From: Sordaria brevicollis
Taxonomy: Eukaryota; Ascomycota; Sordariomycetes; Sordariales; Sordariaceae
Length of the DNA: 64,000 bases
Assembly: GCA_033439795.1 (NCBI GenBank)
Contig: JAUTDP010000011.1
Location: 1,674,001 to 1,738,000 of the forward strand
Direction: 5' to 3'
Shown: positions 10,686-22,819 of the stretch, one piece after another
Layout of the letters: the number at the start of each line of letters is the position of its first letter
How positions within the stretch are numbered: the stretch's first letter is position 1
Notes under the pieces: model-generated
What the model saw: the letters and a program-made list of their open reading frames with translations, nothing else
Database searches by the model: none
Told to the model about the DNA's origin: nothing
Position numbers and translations under genes: made by a program

Positions 10686-11935
10686 GGTTATAAATCGGTA
10701 TTATAAATAATAATTATATTTACCTTTAACGGTATTAATAATTCGATTAAATACGCCGCTAAATTTCGTCGTTAGAATATTAATATTTAATTCGCTTAAA
10801 AGGATAACCCGACCTTATTTAATATTATACGTATTAAATATTTTTTAATCGCCCGCTCCCTAGCCGGTAAGCCCTTTAAAATTATCGAACCCGAATTCCT
10901 TAAAATTCTATTGGAAAAGGACTTTAAATAATTTATAACCGAGGATTTATTTAAATAAATAAATAAGAAATATAATAATATTAATACCATTATCCAATTC
11001 CATTGCGAATTCGAAGAATTAAAATTTAGTAAAATAAAATGGTTTAATTTCGAAAATAAATTCGTTACCTTAATCGACCGCTACAATTTTAATAATAATA
11101 TAAAGGTTTATTACCTCCGCGCCCGTTTTAACGACCGCTTACGTAATATTATCGTTCTATAATACCTTTAACTTAATAATAATAAATTCGATAAATAATT
11201 TATAATAGCCTACGATTTAATTAAATAATTAAAAGAGAAGGATTAACGCAATAAAATAATTAGCAATTTCCGCCCCGCTACTAATATTAATACCGGTATA
11301 TCCGCCCCCGGCTTAAGCTCCGCCTCCAGCATTACCTCCGCTCCTAAATTTATTACTACTTAAAATAATTCCGCTATAAATTTCGATTTTATATCCCCCA
11401 TTAATATTTAAATATCCTATATAATTAATAAAAATATTTTCGAATAGCGTATAAAATCTAGCGTTTATACCCATTACGGCCGTAAAAACCACTTTACTAC
11501 CGAATATAAATTTCGTATCAATTTTAGTAAAGACCCGCCTATTAACCGTTAAAAGAAAAATAAAAACGCAAAGGATAAAAAGAATAAAAATAAGGGTAAT
11601 AATAATAATTCTACTAATAATAACGATAATAGATAATAGTAACGTCCTATTTAAAATTAATACGGCTATAGTTAATATAATTAATATAACGTTAACGCTA
11701 TAAATACAGGCGGCGCTTTAACTTATTATAATACCCCAGCCCTAAATAGCTATTATATACCCCCTATTTACTACCCTAACCTTATATACCCTTACGGCTT
11801 TATAAGCCCGATTATAAGCGATAAAAATAATTTTATTAATAATTAGGGAAATATATAACCTCCTATTTAAATCGCAATTAGAGGCTACTATTTATTAAAT
11901 ATAGAAATAAATAATAGAGGAATATCCCTATAAAA
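10686..11935 (+). pseudogene. Element B gag, C-terminal part
   Basis: Continues the Gag cut by A1. Capsid-like reading: SLAGKPFKIIEPEFLK, NFENKFVTLIDRYN, YYLRARFNDRLR. Near 11468-11510 it reads VYTHYGRKNHFTTEY, the pattern C-x2-C-x4-H-x4-C with all Cys turned to Tyr by RIP. A Lys/Asn-rich tail follows. This frame (position mod 3 = 0) differs from the pol frame (mod 3 = 2), so Gag-Pol would need a -1 type frameshift or an indel has occurred. The boundary between 11,650 and 12,000 is not resolved. Confidence 0.75.
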
Positions 11936-14900
11936 TTAAATATTGTAAAAATCTATTAATCTTTTATAAATAACGGTTATAAATACCTTAATTTATTAAA
12001 TCTTTTTATTTATTTATCCTACGGACTATATAAAATATATTATACCGCCCTTATTAATAATAATTATATTATTTTCGGTTTTATTAATCGTCGTTTTATT
12101 ATTTAAAATAACCTTCCCTTATTTCTTCTTCAAATCCCCAAACTATTATACCTAACCGATAACCAAATTAAAAATAATATTACGTATTTTAATAAACTAG
12201 TTATAAATGCCGGCGTTCACTACGAAATTATTAACCTCCTAATTTATAATTTAACCGACGATAATTTAATAATTTTTAATTACCCTTAATTAATTTATTA
12301 TATTTTAAATATCGATTAGCCTAGTAATCGCCTTACTTTCGGCCAGTTTTATAAACGCTATAATTATTTTTTATAAAGAGCGCTTTTCTACTTTCGCTAT
12401 ATACTTCTATTTTATAAATATTAATAAATCCCCTTCGTTACGCTATCGATCGCCCCCCCTAAAACTATCCTTAGTATAAAGTTTATATATTAAAAGCTTT
12501 TAATAGAAAATATTTTCAACGAAGGCGAACCGGACTCTCCCTCCCTAATAGAATCCGCTCGTAGGATTTCAATCTCCGCGATAATATAACGCACCGCCTG
12601 TTAAAAGTTTAATAAATTTAAATAAAAAGTAGTTAATCGTATAAATATTATACCTATAAATAAAATTATTAGCGGATAAGCCTTTATATTTATAATTATA
12701 ATACGTTACTTTCCCCCACCGCTACCCTATATAATACTTATACTTTATAAACTCGCTAAAGGAGTCCGCACTTTATTCCTAAATTATTATACTCTAATCC
12801 GCCTTTATTATATCCTTAAAGGCCCCTTCGACCTAAATAATATTAAAGAATTACTAATAATTATATTCAATTAATTTAGTAAAAAATATAAACTCTAAAT
12901 TATTCGAATAATACGAATAAATATAACGAAGGATATTTAGCGTATATTCGACAAAAATAAAGTAATAAAAAAAAAGAGCGCCTTAACACTTAACGTAATT
13001 GGCGAATCCTGTATAATTAATATAATTAAAGACGTTATAAACGGTAAAATATATTACTATAAGAAATTCTTCGGCAATAATTACTATACTTAAATCGACG
13101 CTCTTTATAATATTAATATTAAAAAAGTAATTAAAATAATTAAAATATCCGCGTCTATAATATTTATAAAATACGCTTCTAATTTTAAAATATATAAAAA
13201 TACTATTAATAATTATTTTACTACTAATAATATTAATATTAGTAAAATTATTTTTAAAAACGTAATAAAATTTTATAAAAAAGCCGATAAGCCTCCTAAG
13301 ACCGACGCCCAAATTTAAACCAAATTCCCCCACTAATATTAATAATAAATGAATAATTTCAAATAAAAAATAGCCGATATACTTCCCCCGAATAAATTAT
13401 ATAATTTTAAATTCGAATTTAAATTTAATATTATATTATTTACATCCTATAACTGTACTTTCAACCTAAAAGAATTTAGCGTTATTAAAAAATAAATCGA
13501 TAATAATTTTAAAAAGAAATTTATTTAATTATCGTAATTAGAAACTTCCGCTCTTATCCTCCTAATTAAAAAACCGGGCGGTAGAGTCCGTATTTATATT
13601 AATTATCGGGGTATTAATAATATTATTCTTAAATCCTATTACTTATTCCCCTTAATTAAAGAAATTTTCGACGCGATTTACTGCGTTAAAATCTTTACGA
13701 AGTTCGATATTATTATTATTTTTAATTACGTCCGTATTAAAGAAGGATACGAATAATTTATTACGTTTATAATACGGTTCGGGCTATTCGAATCCCTAAT
13801 AATATTTTTTAATCTCTAAAGCGCGTTAAGCGCCTTCTAAAACTATATTAATAATCTCCTATATAATATCTTCGATATTTACGCAATTACTTATTTTAAT
13901 AATATCCTTATTTATTCTAATAATAAGAAGGATTACGAACGCTACGTTAATAATATCTTCGAACGTTTTATTAAAATAAACCTTAATATCGATATTAATA
14001 AATATAAATTTTATACGAAATATACGAAATATTTTAGCCTTATTATAATACCGAAAGGTATTGAAATAGATTTAAATAAAATTAAAGCTATTTTCGAATA
14101 AGTACCGCTATAATTTAAAAAATCCCTATAATAATTCTTAAACTTCGCGAATTTTTACTATCGGTTTATAAAGAATTTTTCAATAATAATTTTACCCCTA
14201 TACGAATTAATAAAGAAGGATATATTATAATCGTAATCTAATCGCTACTAATTTACGTTTAAAGCTTTGAAAAAAGCCTTCGCTACCGGACCGATATTAA
14301 GGATTTATAATTAGATTAAAAAAACCGTCGTCGAAATTAATACTTCGAATTAGGTAATAAATAGTATATTCTCGTAGTATAAGGATAATAACGTATTATA
14401 CCCCGTTACCTACTTCTCTATAAAATATTCCGCTTAAGAATATAATTATAACGTTTATAATAAAAAGTTTTTGGCTATTATTAAAGTATTAGAAGAATAG
14501 TAACCGGAATTCGAAGGTATATAATAACTTTTTAATATCCTTACGGACTATAAAAATTTAAAAATATTTACAACTAATAAGCAATTAATATAACGTTATA
14601 TACGGTAGTTTTAATTTCTATCCCGCTTTAATTTCTAAATTTAATATACCCCTAGTTTTAAAAATTTACGTCCGGACGTATTTAATCGCAAACTTAATAA
14701 TATCCTTATTAAGGCCGAAAATAATCGTTTAATTGCCCGCTAACGTATATTATTATAACCCTTATAGTTCGTAAACGAATGTTTCAACGATTTTATAATA
14801 TACTTTTCCCTATTCTTTATAAACGATTACGAAAATAAATTTATCGATAATATTATTCTAAATAATTATAAAAATTCTGTATTCCTCTAGGAGGTTATTT

Positions 14901-15968
14901 CCGCTTTAAATAATTTAAACGCCCGCAATTAATTAATCTCTATTTATAAAATCCTATATAAAATTTTCAACGAATATTAGGTTATATTTAATAATATAAC
15001 GAAATAACGAGGCTATATTATTATCGACCCTTATAATAAAGAATTTCAATTCTAATTAATTAGCCGTTAATATAATTCGCTTAGCGCGGGCTACCCTAGG
15101 CGTAATACTACGTACGAATTATTATCCCGCAAATTTTATTAAGAGGGGATAATTAATAATATTCGCATTTTCTATAAAATATACCTCTTATATATAAAAA
15201 TAAAGTTCCTTAAACGGGGATACGCTAACCTTTTTAAAATTATCCTAATTACTATAGTATTATAAATTATAATTTCGGTCGATTATATTACCCTACTACT
15301 AAGTAATATATATTTTAATTAAGAATTTAAATATATTTACGTTATTATAAACCGATTAACTAAAATACAATATTTTATTCCAATAATTATACTATTTACT
15401 AAAGAATTAATAAAACGATTTATTAATAGGGTTTATTACCTTTATAAATTTTTAAACTCTATCCTTTCTAACCGTAATACGTAATTCGTATCCTATTTTT
15501 AATTATCCTTCTATTAACGATTAGGAATAATATATAAATTCACCTCCGCTTTCCACTTATGAATTAACGCTTAAATAGAACGTATTAACGTTAAAATAGA
15601 ATAATACTTCCGTTTATACGTTAATTAATCCTAAATAAATTAGGTTAAATAATTCCCCTTCGCCGAATTCGTAGGAAATAACGCCGTTTCTTCCTCAATA
15701 AATTTATTCCCCTTCTTTATTAATTATAAATACTACCCCTATATAAGCACCGAACCCCGCAACCCGTTACCTCCTATACTATTATTTATATAATTAAAAG
15801 AATATTATAAAATTAACGAATTCGCCGACCGATTTAAAAAAATTTAAAACTTTATAATCTAATAAATAAAATGAATTTAAAACTAATACAAGGAGAATAT
15901 TAATAAACGTCGTATTAATTTAGTAAAATATAAATTTAGGAATATAATATTATTTAATACCTTTAACC
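11936..15968 (+). pseudogene. Element B pol: protease, RT, RNase H, integrase core
   Basis: The frame stays constant through the readable blocks. Protease tail: LYLTDNQIKNNITYFNKLV and a YPxLxxxxxNIDxPSNRLTFG block (12146-12345). RT: GRVRIYINYRGINN near 13580, FTKFDI, and the YxDD box as YFNN at 13892-13903. RT/RNase H connection: FANFYYRFIKNFS near 14140 and ALKKAFATGPIL near 14265. RNase H to about 14,570, with NRKLN near 14,690. Integrase: Asp codon at 15281, Asp changed to Asn at 15470, Glu at 15578; the last two are 35 codons apart. LINE L1 interrupts the frame at 15968; the chromodomain follows at 34829. Typical chromovirus order. Confidence 0.88.
15954..15968 (+). repeat. Left target duplication of LINE L1
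   Basis: TTAATACCTTTAACC matches TTAATACTTTTAACC at 34829-34843 with one C/T difference of the RIP type. It shows that L1 entered the B pol here and that 34829 onwards is the B continuation. Confidence 0.8.
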
Positions 15969-17074
15969 CTATTCCTAATAAAAAACTGCTTTAGAACCGG
16001 AAACGCCGATTTCTAGTCGAGGAGCGCTCTAAAACGAAAACCGACAACGGGAATCGATTTAGGAGGGTCTTTTACGTCCTTTACAATATCCCGCGACGAG
16101 TATAGCGACGACGATATATCGTTATTACCGATAGCGATTAACGGCGGTAATCGTAGATTCGAAAATAGCGTTTATAATCCGCTCGTAGGATTTTTAGTTT
16201 ATAATAACCTTAATATAGCGCGCGCCGCGAAAATTTTGGAAAAAACGTAAGAGGATGACGAAATTATAAAGAAATTTATTATTAAAGCGAATAAATCTTT
16301 AGATTATAACGCCGTCTCGTTCGAAAATTATAATTAAATTCGTAAATTATTTAACGAATATATAAAAATTTTTACGAAGAAAAGTGGGATAATACGCCCC
16401 GAAATTAATAAAGTTAATAATAATTAAATTATTATTAAGAAGGATTTTAACGATTTAAAGAAGACGATTTTATAGGAATTATAGAAGAATGTTAAAAAAG
16501 CGTTAAAAATATAGGCCGGAATTATAAAAGACGTTTTTCCTAAAATTAGGTTTATTCTTTAATATATTATAATTATTACCCCCCCCCCGAAAATATTCCT
16601 TATTAATTATAACCGTACTTTCTTTATCCGAAGTATTATAATCGATATTTAATATTCGAAGTAAACGAATAAAGAAATTAAAACCTAAATCGAAAAGATA
16701 TTTCGCGATTTAAAGACCGGTACCCCTAATATCGTACGAACCGTTATAAAATTATTTACAATTAAAAATTATAAAATTATATTCGATAACGCTATATACA
16801 AATAATATTAATAATATTAAATTTAAATTAAAAAGGTTTTTAGCGAAAAAGTATTCGTATTTTTAAATATTATTACGTTAATTGTTAAAGGGTTCCCTTA
16901 AACGAATATCGCCGAATATATAAAAATAAAGGATATTATTTATAAAATATAATAAGCGAACCCGACCGCCTTTATTATTAGAATACGCCCGTAGAAAAAG
17001 AGAATTAGCGAAGATAGGGGATTTTTTATAATAGAAGTTATAATTATAAAAATAGCCGAAATTCTCTATAAAAG
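15969..17074 (+). mobile_element. LINE copy L1, 5' part
   Basis: Begins with about 17 extra A-rich bases, then CTGCTTTAGAACCGG, the common LINE 5' end, and runs through most of ORF1 until A2 is inserted at 17075. The matching 3' half resumes at about 31785 with some 2.8 kb of LINE missing between. Confidence 0.88.
16020..17074 (+). pseudogene. LINE ORF1 (L1): ATPase-like N-terminus plus gag-like part
   Basis: One frame (mod 3 = 0) holds the whole segment. It reads GIDLGGSFTSF near 16050-16082, the phosphate-1 loop pattern of Hsp70/actin-fold ATPases (GxDxGxxxS/T). Then come SYDEYSDDDIS, a Lys/Glu-rich part and FNEY, a poly-Pro tract made by ten C at 16579-16588, and the gag-like stretch TNKEIKT, RDLKTG, NIAEYIKIKDIIYKI, RISEDRGFFIIEV. 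The frame crosses the poly-C without a shift, so both parts belong to one ORF1. A2 cuts it at 17074. The ATPase relationship rests on one motif and is an inference. Confidence 0.7.
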
Positions 17075-17313
17075 TGTCACGGCGCTAGCGGACAGGGCAC
17101 TTAACAGCACCTGACCCGTCACTTAGGCGGTCACCTAACAAAGGTTAACCGCACCAACGCACATAACAGCGTATCGCTCCCGCCCAGGCATAAAACCCTA
17201 GCGCGGAGCGCGCCCTTTGCCCGTTTCTTCTTTTCTTCTTCATCTTATAATTCTTTCATAGACCTAGAATCAACGTATTAAACTTATTTCTCGTAACCAC
17301 GTCGCTCGTAATA
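17075..17313 (+). repeat. 5' LTR of A2 (variant subfamily)
   Basis: TGTCACGGCGCTAGCGGACAGG start and a CTCGTAATA end match the A1 LTR, but positions ~17098-17125 differ from A1 and the 8-bp hairpin is absent. CpA sites are common in the first 170 bp, so this part escaped most RIP. Directly behind it lies the palindrome AGATTAATCT (17320-17329), where a primer-binding site is expected. Confidence 0.88.
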
Positions 17314-17413
17314 ATCACAAGATTAATCTCAATATATTAAAGAGGTATTTAAATATCCCAATTTATTTACCGATTAAAGAAATTATTATAACGCATTATT
17401 ATAATTAATTACA

Positions 17414-19857
17414 ATAGCGTACACCCCCGACGAAAAAGTTACGGTTAAATCCGCCTAATTTAAGATAATTATTACCGAGAGCGTTTAAATTAACGAAATT
17501 TAAAAAAAGAATTTATCCAATAAATTCGCCTTCGAATAAATTAAATTCGATATCGCTAAAGTGCCCGTTATTCTTAATATTATTATTTAGTAAAATAACG
17601 CCTTTAAGCGTCGTTCGTTCAATATTATTACGATCGGCGCCTCTTTTAAAAAGAAATAGGACGCCTAATTTCGTAATTTTAATAAATTTAATTTAAAGGC
17701 TTATAATATACCGGAAAATATTAACGAAGTTTATACGTTCTTCAATTAGGAAATTATTAATTAAATTTCCGATATTTATTATACGTTTAGTACGGATAAT
17801 CTAATTAATTTCTTATATACGAAAATAAACGCAATTATTAAATATTATACCTAGTAAAATAATAGATATTTATCCTTCGCTTTTAAATTTTTAACGACCG
17901 TTAATTTAAAATATTAAAACGAAGTTAAAAATAATATAATATTAATAAATTTTAAATAATTCCGTACTATTTAAAACGAAGAGGGTATATAAACTTTATT
18001 TTAAAAAATTAAAATCCGTATTATTTTAACCGAAATTATTCTATCCTAATAACGTAATTACTAAATTATTGCTATTAATTTAAATATTAATTTAAAGACC
18101 TTATATAATTACGCTGCCGATTTATTTAAATATTAAAAGGGTGCCGAAATTGAAAATAATAATTTTCGTAAAGAATTTAAAAAAAAGATTAAAGAGAATA
18201 ACTTCCTATTTAAATAATTTAAAGATAGCCGTAAAGAAAATCCCAATTCCGATAACGAAGAGGACTTCGAAAATACCGCCCGTTTACACTACGAGAATTC
18301 CGTACTACGCGAAAAGAATATCGAACTCCATAATAAAATTACCGAATTACGCCTAGCCTTCGCTAAATAAAATAAGACCCTATCTAATAATAATTAAAAT
18401 AATACCCCATTTAACGAAAATTACCGTAACGATTTATTTAGCGATAAAAATAATACCCCGTTTAATAACGATTATATAAACCGTAAAAATATTAATACTT
18501 AAAGCACCCTATACGAATAAAAAGATAATTCCTCTACTAAAAATTATCCCTCCTACCTTTATTTCTTTATTAAATAAAACGAAGCCCGTTGGGATTTAAT
18601 TAAAAAGGATAAAGAATTCGCTAAAGTTAACGATAATTTAATAATTATAAAAATATAAATAAAGGAATTAAAAGGAGCCGTTACTATTTGAAATAAAGAT
18701 ATTACCGACTTATATACTATAATTGCCATTTTAATTAAAGAAAATATCGACCTCCGTAAAGAAAATATTAATCTCTAAAAGAAAAAAGTCGCTTTCTTAA
18801 CCCCCGAAAACTTTAAGCGCTACGACCGTACCGACCGCGATAAGGATAATAATAATAAAAAACGTTATAAGGAAATGCTTATTACTAATTTTTTTACTAC
18901 TAATTATAAACGTTTATTAATTAAAAAAAAGGACCCGCCCTATTTCTATAACGAAAAAAATAAAAATACTATTACCTTCGATATTTAATACCGCCGTATC
19001 CTTAATAAATTCAAATTCAACGTTAATTATTTTTCTAATAACGAAGCTAAAAAAATATATATCGAAAACTATACCGCCGGTAAGGCCGCTTAGGACCTTA
19101 AACTTTATTTCGCCGATAAACCCTATAATATTAAGACTTCCGACGAATCATTTACTCACTTACGCGCCGAATACTATAATTATAATCGAAAAGAAAAAGC
19201 CATTTACGAATTTAACGACTTAAAATTCGAAATAAGCAGAAATTTCTAGGAATTCTGTAACAAATTTATATATTTAGCCGGGGAATACAGCCGCCCTCCC
19301 AATTTATAAAAATAGGAATTTAATTAAAAACTTCCCGGTAATATTTAAAACGCTTTCCTCTAAAAATACGGGTAGGAAGATATTACATTTAATTAATATA
19401 CTTTAATAGCTAAGAAAGCGGTTAAAATTAATTAATATATCTTTTAGAATAATAAAGCCAAAAAAAATAATAAAAATAAGGATAAGAATACCTCTTCCTC
19501 TTTTACTACGAATTCGTTTAATAAAATTAAGGGTTCTAATAATTCTAATAAAAATTCTAATAATATTACTAATAATAGTATTAATACTAGTAACGGCAAC
19601 CGAAGTAATTTCCAATACGCCCCCAATATAAACCGTAAGGAAGCCTACAAATTATTCGAAAAGAATAAATATTTCGTATATAAAGAAACTAAATATCGTT
19701 TCTACGACTATCCTAACCGCCGCGGCGGCAATTCCAACCGCATTAACAAACTCATCGACTATTATAATCGTAAAAATAAAGAAAACGACAAACTAGCCGA
19801 CAAAGCGGAAAACTAACCGCCCTAAAAATATTAAATTCCTTTCCAAAAATTGAATTA
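17414..19857 (+). pseudogene. A2 gag (heavily RIPed)
   Basis: Collinear with the A1 gag by eye, from ATAGCGTACACCCCC (start codon ATA for ATG) through the coiled-coil-like middle and the capsid-like part (FNDLKFEISRNF near 19215-19250), to the zinc knuckle near 19665-19710, where Cys codons read Tyr (YFVYKETKYRFYDY). Internal open frames in other phases at 18141-18356 and, on the minus strand, 19403-19626 are shadows. Confidence 0.78.
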
Positions 19858-21014
19858 ATAAATACTTATTTTAGAAAGAACCTAAAAGAAATACTACTAG
19901 AAAAAACAAAAATAGATAAAAGATTTTTAAAAAACTATTTAAGTAGGCCAACTTTAATTACATCCTATATTATAGTAAATAATAATAAAAGAATTTTATT
20001 TACGAATAATACGCTCATTAATTCGGGAATAAACGGCAATATCTTTATAAATAAGGATTTCGCAAATAATATAATAAAATAGGGAATAGAAAAATTATAT
20101 AATTTCCAACCCTATACCGTAAGCGGATATACTAAACAATATAATAAAACAATCGACTAATATTTAAAGGGTATTATCGAAATCCAAGGGTAAAAATTCG
20201 ATAAAAAAGTAATAATCGTTATTAATTCTAGCTACGACGTTATTTTAAGAAAACACTAATTAAAAAAATATAAAGTTTTAATCGATATCGCCAACGCTAA
20301 ACTTATCTTCGATAAAACTACTACGGCGTTATCCGCTTTCAATAAATATATTTACAAACTCGAAACGACTATTAAAAATATTAAACCCTCACCGTCTACG
20401 AAACCCAGCCGGCCAATCAAATTATTCGAAGAATTAAAAAAACGCCCTACCCAACGCGGGGAAAACGAAAATTTAATAAAAATAGAGCGGCAATTATTAA
20501 ATCAATATACGCTATAAGAAAAGGAAGACGCGATACCTACGCAACGGGAATACATTAAAATACTCAAAACCGAACGAAAGAACAATCCCCACTAAAATAA
20601 AAACTCGCAAAGCTAATACCGATTAAAATACAACGGCGTAAAATAGTACAAATATTATAATAACCTTATAATCGTCGGTACCAATACCTTCCTTATATTC
20701 GCCAAACGAAAATATATAAGAATAACCAATCTTTATAAACTTAACCGGTTTATTAACGATCGGAAAAAATAAACTTTAGCAGAAAATAAAGAAGAGCTTA
20801 AAAAAAGAACTAAAAAGGAAATTCCCGAATACGTATATTAATTCCTCAATATATTTAATAAAAAGGAATTAAATACCCTACCGGATTATCGGGCTAGCGA
20901 TTATAAAATCGAATTAATAAACGGCGCGAAGCTTAAGGACCTAAATTATAATCTACTATATAAAATATTAATTAACGAATTAAAAACTTATCAAAAATAC
21001 GTAAATAAAACTTT
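19858..21014 (+). pseudogene. A2 pol, N-terminal part (protease to RT start)
   Basis: Starts at an ATA corresponding to ATG 6204 of A1, with the same overlap context. The protease motif reads LINSGINGN near 20013-20040, keeping the S-G that A1 lost. It continues to NKTL just before the RT, where the LINE dimer is inserted. The next codons are at 31484. Confidence 0.82.
21001..21014 (+). repeat. Left 14-bp TSD of the LINE dimer
   Basis: GTAAATAAAACTTT is identical at 31470-31483. It brackets two LINE copies, with no copy of it at the internal junction (27973). Confidence 0.93.
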
Positions 21015-22700
21015 AAGTAAGATTCTTATTCCCTAGCTAAATCTATAGCGCCAATATAGTATGGGGTCTATCTCCGATTCCCCGTAGGATGAAACCGTAG
21101 GCGTTAAACGCCCTGGATAAAAACCCCAACTATATTTCCCGGCGCGGACTTATCCGCGCTACTTCTTCGGCATTCTACGATCGCGGTATATACCTACCGC
21201 TAACGCGATTAATATCCGTCTTATCCCTTCTATTTACTATTATATTAAAATATTAAATTATTCCGCTTTTTTAATTTACCGTCCCGTCTTTTATTTATTA
21301 CCGCCTTCTATTTTTTATTCCCTTATTTATTTACCTTTTTAATCGCTATTAAATTTCCTAACCGTTAAATTTTCTTTTATTCCTTTTATTTTCTTTTTCC
21401 CTTTATTATAATTATATTTCTATTATAATTTATATTAATATAAAGATTTCCCACCTTTAAATATAAAAACCCTCTATCCCTTTAGGTCTTTTTAGGCTTT
21501 TCCTTTTTTTAATAATAATAATCGATTCGAAATAGCTACTCTCCGTTAGAAATACGTTAAGGTATTTTATAAAATAATAGAAATTTCCGACGAAAATAAG
21601 GGCGAAAATTCGTCTCCTTTTCGCTTTCCTTCGCCGACCCTTATATTTAATACAGTTAATACCGTTATTAAAATTAATTTTGAATATATTATTAAACGCT
21701 TTATTAATAATAAATTCTTTTATATATTAGAAAAAGGGTAAATCCTCCCTCTATTACGTTTTTATTTTTACGTTAATTTCTTTAAAATTATATCCGTATT
21801 CCCCTATATTTTGCTTATACCCTTTAATTAATTAAAGCCCTTTTCTCTTTCCCGGCTGTCTTAGGTTATAATATTTATATAAAAGCCGTTATTAAATCGA
21901 CTTATTATATCCTTAATTACCCGAATAAATTATTATTTTTTATATTATTAATATTTCCTACTTTAATTCGTCTTTAAATAAATTTAATTAAGTTATTTAA
22001 TATATTTTAGCGGTTTTGTATTATATAATTGATATATTTCGTAATTTTTATAATTTTTATAATATTTTTTAAAAGAAGGTTATTAATAAAAACCCGATTA
22101 ATAGCGAATTTTACGATTATTTTATCCGCTTCCGTATTATCGTTAAGGAATTTACCGGCGTAATTCGCTTTTGCTTTATTAACGACAACTTTACCGGCAC
22201 CTTAAAGTAATTTATTCGCTATAGAAAGTAATTAATTAACGATTATTTTTAAAAAAATTATTATAAATTCCTCTTTTCTAATAAAAATAATTTAATTAAT
22301 AATTATATTCCTTTAAATAGTATCCTCTATAATAATAATAATAATTTACCTTATAATAATAATAGTAATTTATTTCGTAGTAATAGCGGTAGAATTCCTC
22401 TAAATAATAACGGTATTTATATACTTTCTTATAATAATTCTTTAATAAAAATTAATTCGCCGGCTATTTATCCTACTAATCCCGTTCCTATTAATAATAA
22501 TTAATTCGTTTAATATTAATTCGTAATTAATATTATACGCTAATATATTCGTTAATTCGATAAATAAAATTATTTATTCGCTAATAATAATAAAATATTA
22601 AAAATTTTAATTAATTGTAAGAAAAAGTAATAATTAAATAGGTCGTTACTTTTATAACCCGATAGATTTTTAATTAAATAGAAATTTTCCCCTATCTTCG
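21015..22700 (-). other. LINE 3' region of L-A, coding content unresolved
   Basis: Some 1.6 kb lie between the readable end of ORF2 and the tail. Several frames on both strands are fairly open because of low-complexity Asn/Ile or Leu runs (around 22300-22500), so I assign none. Near the tail there are structured GC-rich blocks, including the conserved hairpin. All copies that reach this far share the region. Confidence 0.6.
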
Positions 22701-22819
22701 TTCTAATATATTAGTAAATAAAAGTAAAAGAAAAGGAAGAAAAGAAAATTAAAAATAGCGAGCGAATTCGTTTCGCCGTTCCTCTTTTAATTTAATTATT
22801 AGGCGGTATTTATTTAATC

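Larger units (their letters stand above)
17075..21014 (+). mobile_element. Chromovirus A copy A2, 5' part
   Basis: Second copy of element A, inserted in LINE L1 ORF1. LTR 17075-17313, gag from about 17414, pol from about 19858, interrupted at 21014 by the LINE dimer. It resumes at 31484 but ends in the RT at about 31785, so no 3' LTR exists. It is more heavily RIPed than A1. Confidence 0.92.

Noticed and set aside
12983..13333. 116-codon minus-strand open frame
   Set aside because: It lies antisense to the element B pol linker, whose + frame continues through protease and RT; composition is Ile/Asn/Tyr-rich as expected for a shadow in AT-rich DNA.
18141..19626. Several 60-71 codon frames in A2 (18141-18356 +, 19403-19626 -)
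   Set aside because: They are in other phases than the A2 gag, which is collinear with A1 here.
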